Below, in pieces: positions 16,134 to 24,518 of a stretch of 64,000 nt of DNA. The position numbers and the translations under genes are program-made. Source of the stretch: Anaerolineales bacterium (GTDB lineage Bacteria; Chloroflexota; Anaerolineae; Anaerolineales; Villigracilaceae); contig JACMLM010000008.1 in the NCBI GenBank assembly GCA_014379595.1, forward strand, positions 62,001-126,000. The letters are read 5' to 3'. The notes beneath the pieces are model-generated. The model did not search any database, was not told the DNA's origin, and saw only the letters and a list, made by a program, of their open reading frames with translations. Each line of letters starts with the position of its first letter. Position 1 is the first letter of the stretch.

Positions 16134-17036
16134 TTATTGCTCAACCGGCTGTACTTGCCATGCCTGTGCATACCAGCGCAGGTATTCTTCCACATGCTCG
16201 CCCCAGTAATTCTCAGTATGGTCACCGGCGAAGAGATGAAATTTGTGGATGTAATTATTACTAGAAAGAGTATCTTCAAACAAAATGACGCTCTCCAATT
16301 CCCTATCCACATCGCCAACATCCAACCATAGCTGCGGGCGAGATTCTTCTGTAATATTCTTTATCATTTTTTCAATGTAAAAAGCATCTGCTTTGAATAT
16401 GGCTGGCGAGTGCAAGCCAAGCGAACCAAATAATTCTGGATAGGTGAAACCAAGTTGTATTGTCCAGCCACCGCCACGGGAAAGGCCGCCAAGTGCACGA
16501 TGTTCCCGATCTGCAAGAGTAAGATAATTCATATCCACATAAGGGATAAGGTAATTGATAAGGCGATCTCCAAAGCCTGAGCCTGCTTGTAGATTCCAAT
16601 AACGGTCATCAGGGAAAACGATCACAAAAGGGAGCGCCTCTTCTGATTGAATGAGTCGATCAGCAATTGTCGGCACGCCAAGGCGAACCCATTGATCATC
16701 TGTATAGGTTTGTCCGTGAAGCAAATAAAGTACTGGATAGCGTGCTGAGTCTGATTCATCATAGCAGGGTGGTACATAAATAAGGAACTCCTGCGGGGGA
16801 TTTGTAGTTGAAACGACATCTTGTTTAACTTCACCCGCCTCTGTAAGACAAGTCAACGGGGTGGGCGTGAAAGTAGGTGGAACAGGGCTTGGAGTGAAAG
16901 TCGCGGAGCGTGTGGCAGTTGGGGTTGGTGGGATAACTGTTTGGGTTGGGACGATTTCATTTGGGGTGGAGCAGGCTGAGAACAGGATGAGAAGCGAGGC
17001 GCAAGTCATCAAGATAATTGCTTGACGGGTGTTCAT
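16134..17036 (-). CDS. Lipoprotein esterase, putative esterase D/Fes-like
   Basis: Start 17036 is used, giving 300 residues. A longer frame reaches 17165, but its first 30 codons are the antisense of tRNA-Pro. The N-terminus is a lipoprotein signal with lipobox FSAC, then a Thr/Pro-rich linker. The catalytic domain has DQWVRLG, the nucleophile elbow GGLSRGG (GxSxG), and GDHTENYW near the end with the likely catalytic His. This is the alpha/beta-hydrolase family of feruloyl, enterochelin and mycolyl esterases. It should act outside the membrane on esters of unknown kind. TATAAT ends 7 bases before the ATG and no Shine-Dalgarno is present. Confidence 0.75.
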   Translation of the reverse strand: MNTRQAIILMTCASLLILFSACSTPNEIVPTQTVIPPTPTATRSATFTPSPVPPTFTPTPLTCLTEAGEVKQDVVSTTNPPQEFLIYVPPCYDESDSARYPVLYLLHGQTYTDDQWVRLGVPTIADRLIQSEEALPFVIVFPDDRYWNLQAGSGFGDRLINYLIPYVDMNYLTLADREHRALGGLSRGGGWTIQLGFTYPELFGSLGLHSPAIFKADAFYIEKMIKNITEESRPQLWLDVGDVDRELESVILFEDTLSSNNYIHKFHLFAGDHTENYWGEHVEEYLRWYAQAWQVQPVEQ

Positions 17037-17051
17037 GCTTCGCATTATACT
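17022..17051 (+). promoter_or_regulatory. Promoter of tRNA-Pro
   Basis: -35 TTGACG (17022-17027), 18-base spacer, -10 TATACT (17046-17051), about 17 bases before the tRNA. Its -10 shares bases with the opposing -10 of the esterase gene. Confidence 0.65.
17044..17049 (-). promoter_or_regulatory. -10 element of the esterase gene (leaderless type)
   Basis: TATAAT on the minus strand, 7 bases from the ATG at 17036, so transcription would start at or next to the start codon. Confidence 0.55.
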
Positions 17052-17068
17052 CGGCCAGTTCATTTGAT

Positions 17069-17143
<75 letters not shown>

Positions 17144-17158
17144 CAGATTGATTTGTAG

Positions 17159-17218
17159 GAGACACAGAGACACTTAATCACGGAGTTAATATCTCTGTAT
17201 TGGGTGTCTTTGTGGTTT
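17159..17218. repeat. Dispersed inverted repeat with octamer-phased arm
   Basis: CACAGAGACAC (17163-17173) pairs with GTGTCTTTGTG (17204-17214) with one wobble, and CGGAG with CTCTG inside. The left arm reads in 8-base steps (ACACAGAG, ACACTTAA, TCACGGAG). It is similar in build to the repeats at 43139, 46876 and 52310. Confidence 0.55.
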
Positions 17219-17252
17219 AATGGATGTGTTAAAATTGATTTGGAGATTATTC

Positions 17253-17555
17253 ATGGCAAAAAAAATTGACGGCGTGATCGAAGCGGTCCGCTACAAAAAT
17301 GGACAGATATTGATGGTACGAGCCTATGAACGGCGTGGAGCTACATTTTCAGATCGTGTTTTGTTGGACCGAAAAATGCTTTTGGAACGTTTGCAAAACG
17401 GAAAACAGTTTGTAACCGGTACACGCGAAGAATTTTTAGCCGGCACATTCAAAACTGGAAAATCTTTGATGTCCTTAAAACAGGATGACCGTGAGTTGAT
17501 CGCCACACACCAGAGCGCTACACACGACGAACTTCAGGAAGTACCCGCTTTTTAA
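17253..17555 (+). CDS. Small protein of unknown function
   Basis: 100 residues from ATG 17253 with TTGGAG upstream. An in-frame ATG at 17220 is less likely. The protein is soluble, basic and strand-rich (KIDGVIEAVRYKNGQILMVR at the start). No family is recognised. It ends 1 base before the NERD-like gene, so the two are surely co-transcribed, and four genes to 19831 form one run. Confidence 0.6.
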   Translation: MAKKIDGVIEAVRYKNGQILMVRAYERRGATFSDRVLLDRKMLLERLQNGKQFVTGTREEFLAGTFKTGKSLMSLKQDDRELIATHQSATHDELQEVPAF

Positions 17556-17556
17556 A

Positions 17557-18480
17557 ATGAAAATTATTGACAAAACCCCACTGCAAGATGCCAATGGCAA
17601 TATCAGTTTCTTTGCTCGTGTTCAGGGAACGCTGAAATACGGGTTTAGCTGGTATGGAGAATTGGAAGCTCAAAAGAAGGTGATTGAGCAATTGGATCGT
17701 TCACTGGAAAAGGGCCATGTTCTGATTCGTAATTTTGCCCTCCCAAATATCGAGGTCATCATTCCGCTCATTTTGATCGGTACGGGAGGCATTTCTGTAA
17801 TTTATGCCACTCCTGTGAAAGGCTTCTTTGAAGCAAAAGGGGATCAATGGAACACAGTCTCTAATGGACGTGCGCTTCCTGCCAGCCCCAACCTGATCGA
17901 TGTGGTGAGAAAACGTGCTCGTGCTCTACAAAGATATTTACAGGAACAGAAGATCAATCTTCCCAACGATGTAGATTCTGTTTTGATCACAGTTGACCCC
18001 GGCGCACACGTTGATTCAACACGGCCTAATGCGCGGGTAGTGATGGGTGACGCGATCAAACAATTTGCAAGCTCACTTTTGCAAGCCAGCCCTGTCTTTC
18101 GCGCGGACATGGTTTATGATATTGCAGATCGGCTTGTTGACCCCAGACCACGCGAAGAACCAAAGACTACTACACCTGACCAAGCTAGCGGGCCATCACG
18201 TGCCCAGGCCATCTTCAATGCTTCTGAATCCGCGCAACCTTTTGACAACAATGATTTTGGGTTTGCATTTGAAGAAGGCGATGCTGCACCAGAGGCCCAA
18301 CGTGCTCCACAAAACATAAGGGAAACAAATCCGTCACGCCAATTGCCCCGTCCAAAACCTGCACAGAGCAAAAAGATATTTGGCATGAGCACTTCACAAG
18401 TTGCCATTCTGGCGGCCATGTTGGTCCTTCAATGCTGTATTCTGGTTGGCTTCGCTGCTGCTTATTACTTCACCCAATAA
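17557..18480 (+). CDS. NERD-like domain protein with C-terminal membrane anchor
   Basis: 307 residues. The N-terminal 110 residues (FSWYGELEAQKKVIEQL ... NFALPNIEVIIPLILIG ... GFFEAKGDQW) resemble the nuclease-related domain (NERD), with the E of GELEAQ and the FEAK segment in the places of the restriction-like active site. This is a weak, remote match by eye. Residues 200-275 are a charged, Pro-rich linker. The protein ends in KIFGMSTSQVAILAAML, a membrane helix, and a very short tail. The same GM-S/T-x-Q plus helix ending occurs in the 70-residue protein at 44011. It is probably membrane-bound with the domain in the cytoplasm. Confidence 0.5.
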   Translation: MKIIDKTPLQDANGNISFFARVQGTLKYGFSWYGELEAQKKVIEQLDRSLEKGHVLIRNFALPNIEVIIPLILIGTGGISVIYATPVKGFFEAKGDQWNTVSNGRALPASPNLIDVVRKRARALQRYLQEQKINLPNDVDSVLITVDPGAHVDSTRPNARVVMGDAIKQFASSLLQASPVFRADMVYDIADRLVDPRPREEPKTTTPDQASGPSRAQAIFNASESAQPFDNNDFGFAFEEGDAAPEAQRAPQNIRETNPSRQLPRPKPAQSKKIFGMSTSQVAILAAMLVLQCCILVGFAAAYYFTQ

Positions 18481-18486
18481 TCTGAA

Positions 18487-19218
18487 TTGACAACTCCATT
18501 TTTGTCCATTGTTATCCCAGCTCATAATGAAGAGAATCGCCTGCCTCAAACTTTGGGGCAGATTTTTGCATTTCTTGAAAACCAATCCTACACATCAGAA
18601 GTGATCATAGTAGAAAATGGAAGTTCAGATCGCACGCTCGAATTAGCACAAGAATTTACTTCGCAGCACAAAAACTTGATTGTCATTCGTGAAGAGCTGC
18701 GTGGCAAAGGCAATGCCGTGCGGCGCGGCTTGCTGGATGCTCGTGGCGAATATCGTTTTATATGTGATGCCGATCTCTCCATGCCGATCAATGAAGTACA
18801 AAAATTCCTACCCCCGGTTCTCAACGATTTTGATATTGCGATAGGAACACGGGAAGCGCCGGGGGCTATTCGTTTTAACGAACCCCCCTATCGTCACTGG
18901 GGCGGACGGGCTATCAACCTGGTTATTCAATTATTGATCCTGCCTGGGTTGAACGATACACAATGCGGCTTTAAATGTTTTCGCGCTGAAATAGCAGAAA
19001 ATCTTTTTCGCCAACAAACTCTCACAGGATGGTCATTTGACATTGAGCTTCTTTATCTTGCACGCCGAAAACGTTTGAGTATTAAAGAAATTCCCATTCA
19101 ATGGTATTTCGATGCAGATAGCAAAGTAAATGCGATCCGCGATGCCTTGCACATGATCGGCGATATCTTTCGTATCCACATGAATGCACTGCGCGGTCGA
19201 TATGATCCCAAACCCTGA
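18487..19218 (+). CDS. Family 2 glycosyltransferase, dolichyl-phosphate-glucose/mannose synthase type
   Basis: 243 residues from a TTG start, since no ATG precedes the first conserved strand LSIVIPAHNEENRLP. GT-A motifs: VENGSSDRT, GKGNAVRRG, CDADLSMP (DxD-like metal site), and TQCGFKCFR. Length and motifs fit the ALG5/DPM1-like group that transfers sugar from a nucleotide donor to a polyprenyl phosphate. It lies 6 bases after the membrane protein gene and overlaps rnhB by 17 bases. Confidence 0.8.
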   Translation: MTTPFLSIVIPAHNEENRLPQTLGQIFAFLENQSYTSEVIIVENGSSDRTLELAQEFTSQHKNLIVIREELRGKGNAVRRGLLDARGEYRFICDADLSMPINEVQKFLPPVLNDFDIAIGTREAPGAIRFNEPPYRHWGGRAINLVIQLLILPGLNDTQCGFKCFRAEIAENLFRQQTLTGWSFDIELLYLARRKRLSIKEIPIQWYFDADSKVNAIRDALHMIGDIFRIHMNALRGRYDPKP

Positions 19219-19831
19219 CCTCTCATACGAAAAACAACTTTGGCCCGCCTATCAATATATTGCAGGGTTGGATGAAGCAGGACGCGGCGCATTGGCTGGA
19301 CCTGTATGTGTAGGTGCAGTGATCTTGCCAAATAATAATCCGCTTCTTTTACGAACCTTGAAAGGGGTACGCGATTCCAAACAGTTGACTGCCCTAAGCC
19401 GTACCCAACTTATCCCTCGCATCAAAGAAAACGCATATGCCTGGGGTATTGGATTCGCCTCAGCAGATGAAATTGACACATTGGGAATTGTGCCAGCCAC
19501 CCGCCTGGCCGCGAGCCGCGCAGTAGAAATGCTTAATCTCTTTCCCAATTTTTTGCTGACAGACTTCCGCCTCGAACTTCCTGAGTTGGATGTATCGCAA
19601 ACTGCGCTTGTAAAAGGAGACCAAAAATCTCTCAGTATCGCAGCCGCATCGATTCTGGCAAAGACCGCGCGTGATGATCTTATGAGCGAAGTTGATTCGC
19701 AATTTCCTGAATATGGGTTTACACGTCACAAAGGATATGGCACACTATTTCATCGAGAGAAGATCACAACGTTAGGCTACTCCCCCATTCATCGAAAAAC
19801 ATTCAAGATAAATAAAAGTGGACGTTTGTAA
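19202..19831 (+). CDS. rnhB: Ribonuclease HII
   Basis: 209 residues from ATG 19202 (an alternative start is 19184). The signature AGLDEAGRGALAGPV gives catalytic D24 and E25. Later TDFRLELP and KGDQKSLSIAAASILAKTARD, then YGFTRHKGYGT, are typical of RnhB. It removes RNA from RNA-DNA hybrids and single ribonucleotides from DNA. It is the last gene of the run from 17253, and its terminator overlaps the stop codon. Confidence 0.9.
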   Translation: MIPNPDLSYEKQLWPAYQYIAGLDEAGRGALAGPVCVGAVILPNNNPLLLRTLKGVRDSKQLTALSRTQLIPRIKENAYAWGIGFASADEIDTLGIVPATRLAASRAVEMLNLFPNFLLTDFRLELPELDVSQTALVKGDQKSLSIAAASILAKTARDDLMSEVDSQFPEYGFTRHKGYGTLFHREKITTLGYSPIHRKTFKINKSGRL

Positions 19832-19846
19832 CGTCCGCTTTTATTT
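19814..19846 (+). terminator. Terminator of rnhB, also facing the opposing gene
   Basis: AAAAGTGGACGT (19814-19825) pairs with ACGTCCGCTTTT (19831-19842), then ATTTC. It lies between two convergent genes. Confidence 0.75.
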
Positions 19847-20686
19847 CTTTCGCAGCATACCGCCGCTTAATTTACTTTCTGGCTTGCCTGAGCGCCAGGC
19901 ATAATATCCAACAGCAGCGCCGCCCAACAAGAATAAAAATCCAAGAATACCAAGAAGGGATGATTTTCCTCCACCCTCGTTTGTTTCACTTGCGCCGGGG
20001 TCTGCAACGATATCTTTTGATTGCACACCAAAACCAACTTCAGCACGGTCACCAGCCTTCACCTCGATCAATGAGTTCAACTCCATGGTTGGGTTGTAAT
20101 TATCTGGAATAGCAACTGTGATGTTGTAACTGCCTTCGGGTACATCGGAAAAACAAATTCCTTGATAAGCCTCTGGGTCTGCTTGAAGGACCGTATCCTG
20201 TGCAGCAGAATACTCGCCATTGTTTTCAGTTACGCTGACGGCACCCCCAGCAACTGCAGACTCGGTCTCTACTTCATAAAGCGCATTGCCATTGGAATCT
20301 TCAAAGAGCAAAATACAAATTTCTGTTGTACCAGTGAGCGGCGTAGGAGTGACCGTCGGTAAACCGGGCGTAGGAGATGGGCCGGCAGTTGGAGTCCCTG
20401 CCACTGAAACGATGCCCACAAGATATTCCTGTCCTTCAATGATAGTACAAGCCTCGTCTAAGTTTTTATTTAGCTGGCGGAGTTGATCAATTGAAATGCT
20501 ATTCAAAGCGGCCACGCGCGTGCAATTATCACCTGCCACAGCAATATAAAGAATACGTCCATCAAGGCCAGGCGTGGAAGTAGGAATTACTTGTTGTGTG
20601 ATTGGCGCTGCATTTGCAGGAAGCCATACACCAAATAAAAGCAAGCTTACTAAAATAAATAAGATAAAGAAACGTTTTGGATTCAT
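19841..20686 (-). CDS. Exported LysM-like membrane-anchored protein
   Basis: 281 residues from ATG 20686, which has TATAAT 7 bases upstream. A TTG two codons earlier is in frame. Parts in order: signal peptide (1-26, ends ANA); a LysM-like segment (VAGDNCTRVAALNSISIDQLRQLN ... IIEGQEYLV); a Thr/Pro linker; a Cna-B/SdrD-like beta domain (CILLFEDSNGNALYE ... AVAGGAVSV ... GSYNITVAIPDNY); and a C-terminal helix followed by a short basic tail. It is probably outside the cell, bound to the membrane by its C-terminus, and may contact the cell wall or polysaccharide. Partner unknown. Confidence 0.65.
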   Translation of the reverse strand: MNPKRFFILFILVSLLLFGVWLPANAAPITQQVIPTSTPGLDGRILYIAVAGDNCTRVAALNSISIDQLRQLNKNLDEACTIIEGQEYLVGIVSVAGTPTAGPSPTPGLPTVTPTPLTGTTEICILLFEDSNGNALYEVETESAVAGGAVSVTENNGEYSAAQDTVLQADPEAYQGICFSDVPEGSYNITVAIPDNYNPTMELNSLIEVKAGDRAEVGFGVQSKDIVADPGASETNEGGGKSSLLGILGFLFLLGGAAVGYYAWRSGKPESKLSGGMLRKK

Positions 20687-20693
20687 CTGCAAA

Positions 20694-20699
20694 ATTATA
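20694..20699 (-). promoter_or_regulatory. -10 element of the LysM-like gene (leaderless type)
   Basis: TATAAT on the minus strand, 7 bases before ATG 20686, with no Shine-Dalgarno between. Confidence 0.5.
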
Positions 20700-20777
20700 T
20701 CAGGATTTACTTAAGCACTCTTATTTCATATTTCGGTATAAAATAAAGGGGATAAGCAAATATCTTTGGAGCAATTC

Positions 20778-22190
20778 ATGAATACACTTATTAAACATGG
20801 AACATTGGTCACTGCCTCTGAAACATTTGAATCAGATATCCTGATCGAGGATGAAAAGATCATCCGCATCGGACTTAATCTGGAAGCTGATTCTGCACAA
20901 GTGATCGATGCTTCGGGGAAGTTGATCCTGCCCGGCGGTGTGGACCCTCACGTTCACCTCGACCTGCCAATGTTTGATACTGTTTCATCCGATGATCATT
21001 ACACAGGTCACAAGGCTGCCGCATTTGGCGGCACAACAACTGTAATGGATTTTGTAGTTCTCGAAGATAAAGGTTTTCAACATTCTGTTAATCTATGGAT
21101 GAAGAAAGCTGAAAAAGCTGCGATTGATTATTCTTTTCACATGAACTTGACCCAATTTAGTGAAAAGCTTGCAAAAGAGATTCCGTCATTGATGGATATG
21201 GGAATTCAAACCCTCAAGGTATTCACAGCCTACAATGGACGTTTACGACTTGCTGATGGAGATATTTTCAAAGCCATGCAAGTTGCAAAAGACAGCGGTA
21301 TGTTGGTGATGGCACATTGTGAAAACGGAGATGTGATCGAAACCCTCGTCCAGCAGGCGTTAGCAGATGGGCATACAGACCCAATTTGGCACGCCTGGAC
21401 AAGACCCAACTGGGGCGCTGTAGATGCCACTTTACGAGTAGCAGGCATGGCTGCAGATGCAGATTCGTCGGTTTACATCGTCCACATGAATACAGGCGGC
21501 GAAGTGGACATGCTAAAGTATGCGCGCGAACGCGGAGTCAAAGTGATGGGCGAGACTTGTCCGCAATATTTATTTTTCACGGAAGATGTATTGAGCCGTG
21601 ATGATGGTGCAAAGTGGATCTGCTCCCCGCCTTTGCGCACAGAGATGGACAATGCACGGTTATGGCAGGGCTTGCGCGATGGAACCCTGCAAACTATTGG
21701 CACGGATCATTGTCCGTTTTTTCTTGACGGTACGCAACCGATCATTTATGAAAATATGGAGATTTCAATTCCTGGCAAGGAACTTGGTAAATATAATTTT
21801 ACGAAAATTCCCAACGGCCTACCTGGGATTCAAGACCGCATGCCTATCATGTGGACGTACGGTGTGAAAACAGGGAACATCACTGCGAATCAATTTGTGG
21901 CATATACATCTACAAACCCGGCAAAGATTTTTGGTTTATATCCGCGAAAAGGTGCATTGATCCCCGGTGCAGATGCGGATATTGTGATTTGGGATCCAGA
22001 GAAAGTTTTGAAATATGGTACAGCCTATTCACACCAACGGACAGATTACAATCTATATGAAGGCTGGGAACTGGCAGGTTACCCCGAAAAGGTTTTCCTA
22101 CGCGGAAAGTTGATCGTGGATGGTGAGCAGTGGTTAGGCAAGAGTGGGAATGGACAATTTTTGAAAAGAAGCGAAGGCGAAGTTTTATAA
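20778..22190 (+). CDS. hydA: Dihydropyrimidinase / D-hydantoinase
   Basis: 470 residues from ATG 20778, which has GGAG 7 bases upstream. The frame opens 12 bases earlier at a TTG. Amidohydrolase motifs: GGVDPHVHLD (H58, H60), the carbamylated Lys in GIQTLKVFTAYNG, MAHCENG, YIVHMNTGGE and GTDHCPF (catalytic Asp). All metal ligands are present. It opens cyclic ureides such as dihydrouracil, dihydrothymine or hydantoins to N-carbamoyl amino acids. No carbamoylase or dihydropyrimidine dehydrogenase gene is adjacent, so the pathway cannot be fixed. A carbonic-anhydrase-like gene follows by 33 bases. Confidence 0.88.
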   Translation: MNTLIKHGTLVTASETFESDILIEDEKIIRIGLNLEADSAQVIDASGKLILPGGVDPHVHLDLPMFDTVSSDDHYTGHKAAAFGGTTTVMDFVVLEDKGFQHSVNLWMKKAEKAAIDYSFHMNLTQFSEKLAKEIPSLMDMGIQTLKVFTAYNGRLRLADGDIFKAMQVAKDSGMLVMAHCENGDVIETLVQQALADGHTDPIWHAWTRPNWGAVDATLRVAGMAADADSSVYIVHMNTGGEVDMLKYARERGVKVMGETCPQYLFFTEDVLSRDDGAKWICSPPLRTEMDNARLWQGLRDGTLQTIGTDHCPFFLDGTQPIIYENMEISIPGKELGKYNFTKIPNGLPGIQDRMPIMWTYGVKTGNITANQFVAYTSTNPAKIFGLYPRKGALIPGADADIVIWDPEKVLKYGTAYSHQRTDYNLYEGWELAGYPEKVFLRGKLIVDGEQWLGKSGNGQFLKRSEGEVL

Positions 22191-22223
22191 ATTCATTATA
22201 GTCTCAAAACATTAAAGGAAAAC

Positions 22224-22601
22224 ATGCCATCTAAAAAACCTGTTATTCATTGTGATGCACTCGTCGTCCACTGCATGGACTATCGTCTACAAAAATTTCT
22301 ACAACCGTGGATCACTGTCCGCTTTGGGTATGATAATTTTGATATCATTGCGTTGGCGGGAAGTGTACACGATTATGAAATGGTCTTGAAATATGTTCAA
22401 CTTGCTGTAAAAATCCATACCATTGAAACTGTGTGTCTCATTAATCACGAAGATTGCCGCGCTTACGGCCGTGACGGAACATATAAGCGGCATAAACATG
22501 ATCTAATGGATTCACAAGCCAAAATCAAAGCCTTGTTCCCCAGCTTAAAAGTTGAATCTTTCTATTTGCATTTAGATGGAAATTTCGAATCAATCTCATA
22601 A
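22224..22601 (+). CDS. Small beta-carbonic-anhydrase-like protein
   Basis: 125 residues. HCMDYRL (C17, D19, R21) and NHEDC (H75, C78) reproduce the Cys-x-Asp-x-Arg and His-x2-Cys zinc-site pattern of beta-carbonic anhydrases, with ALAGS in place of the usual RNAG loop. It is much shorter than classical enzymes (about 200), and related short proteins are often of unproven activity. AAAGGAAAAC precedes the ATG. It may be co-transcribed with the hydantoinase. Confidence 0.6.
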   Translation: MPSKKPVIHCDALVVHCMDYRLQKFLQPWITVRFGYDNFDIIALAGSVHDYEMVLKYVQLAVKIHTIETVCLINHEDCRAYGRDGTYKRHKHDLMDSQAKIKALFPSLKVESFYLHLDGNFESIS

Positions 22602-22609
22602 AAGAAAAC

Positions 22610-24247
22610 TTATTCTTTATAACCCCGACGTTTTACGATTTCCTCCATAACTTGTGTTCGGATTTGCATCCATTCCTCGGCAGGAATGGCAAGGAATGCA
22701 TTAACGGCTTGCGGGTCGAACTGTTGGCCAGACTCTTCTTCAATAATTTTACGTGCATCTTCATAGGAACGGCCCTGACGGTATGGACGGTCAGATGTTA
22801 GCGCGTCGAATGTATCTGCGATGGAGAACAAGCGCGCGCCTAGTGCGATCTGCTCCCCGCGCAAGCCAAAGGGATAACCCATACCGTTCCACTTTTCATG
22901 ATGACAAACAACGATCTTGATTTCCTCTTGTAGATAAGGAATATCAGCCAACATGTAATATCCAGTTTGCGGGTGGCGTTCAATGATCTTCCGCTCTTCC
23001 ACACTAAGTGAGCTAGGTTTATTCAACACGGCATCAGGGACACCGATTTTTCCAATGTCATGAATGAGCGCACCACGGCGGATCGTTTTAATGGTCTCAG
23101 TATCCAACCCTATTTGCTCTGCAAGACGGGCTGTATATTCAACCACACGCCGTGAATGACCTTCCGTTTCACGGTCACGTACATCAAGCGCGGCAGAGAG
23201 TGCATCCAGCGTGAGATCATAACTATTTTGCAAATCAGCAACCAGCTGGGCATTGTTGACCGCCAGCGCAGCGCTATCTGCAATCGACCGAAAGAGGTCA
23301 AGGTCATCTTGAGTGAAGAGTTTTCCGCCGCGTTTATTTACCGCCTGGATTGCACCAATGGATCTATCCCCCAACACCAGCGGCACTGTCATTAATGAAC
23401 GTGTTACAAAGCCTGTCTTTTCATCTGCTGAACGAGCGCGGCGCGGATCATTTTGTGCATCTTTAATAATAATAGATTTTTTTCTGGAGATGCTTGTGCC
23501 AACAATGCTGGGCGCATTAAGTGGCATGCTAAAGCCTTTAATCACTTCAGATTCAGGACCAGCCGCAAAACGGCATTTGATAAAGCCTGCTTCTTTATCC
23601 ACCAGCCAAATAGATTGGGCTTCGGCGTTGATGGCTTTATTCACTTCTGCAAAAATACGAGGGATAAGTTCGTCAATATTGAGTGTTCGATGCAGGTAAA
23701 GGCTGATCTGGTTAAGCAGTTTTTGACGTCCAGAATTACGATTGTGCCTTTCGTAGATCTGTATGTTTTGGATGGCAGATGCAATCCGCTTTGATAATCC
23801 AAGGATTAGATTTCTGTCACTACGTTTGAAAGCAGGCTTGCTCATCTTGTTGATAATGACAGCCCCTATCAGTTCATTTCGCGCTACAAGTGGGGCAACG
23901 ATAATATTGTGTGTAGGCAGCTTGAAATAATTTTGATATATTCTGTCTTCCATCCATTGAGAATGATTCGGTTCTTCAGTACTCCCCTTCCTGTTCGTAA
24001 CATGACGATATGCTGTAATGAAATTTTTAGCACGCATCACAGCGCCTGACAGTTCCCTCGCTTTTGGCCCAATAACATGTACGCATTGAAGTTCAGCTCT
24101 AGCTTCATCTATTAACCAAATCGAACACCCATCGCCGTTAACATCCTTCCGCATCTGCTTAAGAATGGATAATAACAGCGGGTCAAGCTCATGTGCAGAA
24201 CGAAATGTTTGGTCTAATTTCAGTAACAAGGATGGATGGATGGACAT
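22610..24247 (-). CDS. GAF-GAF-HD-GYP cyclic-di-GMP phosphodiesterase
   Basis: 545 residues from ATG 24247. The frame extends to 24373, but the extra segment has no domain and GGAG lies upstream of 24247. Two GAF domains (about 15-165 and 190-345) precede an HD-GYP domain (about 360-530). The latter shows HSRRVVEYTARLAE, the metal pair HD in ALIHDIGKIG, HHEKWNGMGYP (the GYP loop, with NG where DG is usual), and DTFDALTSDRPYR. It should degrade cyclic di-GMP in response to a small ligand sensed by the GAF domains. The PilZ protein at 31015 is a possible effector of the same messenger. Confidence 0.85.
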   Translation of the reverse strand: MSIHPSLLLKLDQTFRSAHELDPLLLSILKQMRKDVNGDGCSIWLIDEARAELQCVHVIGPKARELSGAVMRAKNFITAYRHVTNRKGSTEEPNHSQWMEDRIYQNYFKLPTHNIIVAPLVARNELIGAVIINKMSKPAFKRSDRNLILGLSKRIASAIQNIQIYERHNRNSGRQKLLNQISLYLHRTLNIDELIPRIFAEVNKAINAEAQSIWLVDKEAGFIKCRFAAGPESEVIKGFSMPLNAPSIVGTSISRKKSIIIKDAQNDPRRARSADEKTGFVTRSLMTVPLVLGDRSIGAIQAVNKRGGKLFTQDDLDLFRSIADSAALAVNNAQLVADLQNSYDLTLDALSAALDVRDRETEGHSRRVVEYTARLAEQIGLDTETIKTIRRGALIHDIGKIGVPDAVLNKPSSLSVEERKIIERHPQTGYYMLADIPYLQEEIKIVVCHHEKWNGMGYPFGLRGEQIALGARLFSIADTFDALTSDRPYRQGRSYEDARKIIEEESGQQFDPQAVNAFLAIPAEEWMQIRTQVMEEIVKRRGYKE

Positions 24248-24420
24248 AACTGAAAAAGTTCTCCAAAACCAATAAATGCTGGTCTTCGCAGTATACTGCC
24301 TATTACAGCAAATAAAAAGTGCATTATTTGAATACTGATGAATCCTTTGATTAGAAGTTTTAACAATCCCCACGGGGTGTTACGATTCTGGCCTGTCAGA
24401 AACATCAAATCCAATACAGT

Positions 24421-24513
24421 GAGTGCGTCGCACTACACTGGTGGACGATTCTCATTAAGCAGTAAAATCTACAGGCAGAAAGAGTCTCATTAAGTCAGGT
24501 GCGACGCACCCTC
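24421..24513. mobile_element. REPIN-like element, copy B (inverted relative to copy A)
   Basis: AGTGCGTCGCACT (24422-24434) and GGTGCGACGCACC (24498-24510) face each other 63 bases apart. The reverse complement aligns with 261-356 end to end. The right end lies 5 bases from the next start codon, so the insertion has replaced the natural ribosome site region of that gene. Confidence 0.6.
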
Positions 24514-24518
24514 ATCAA

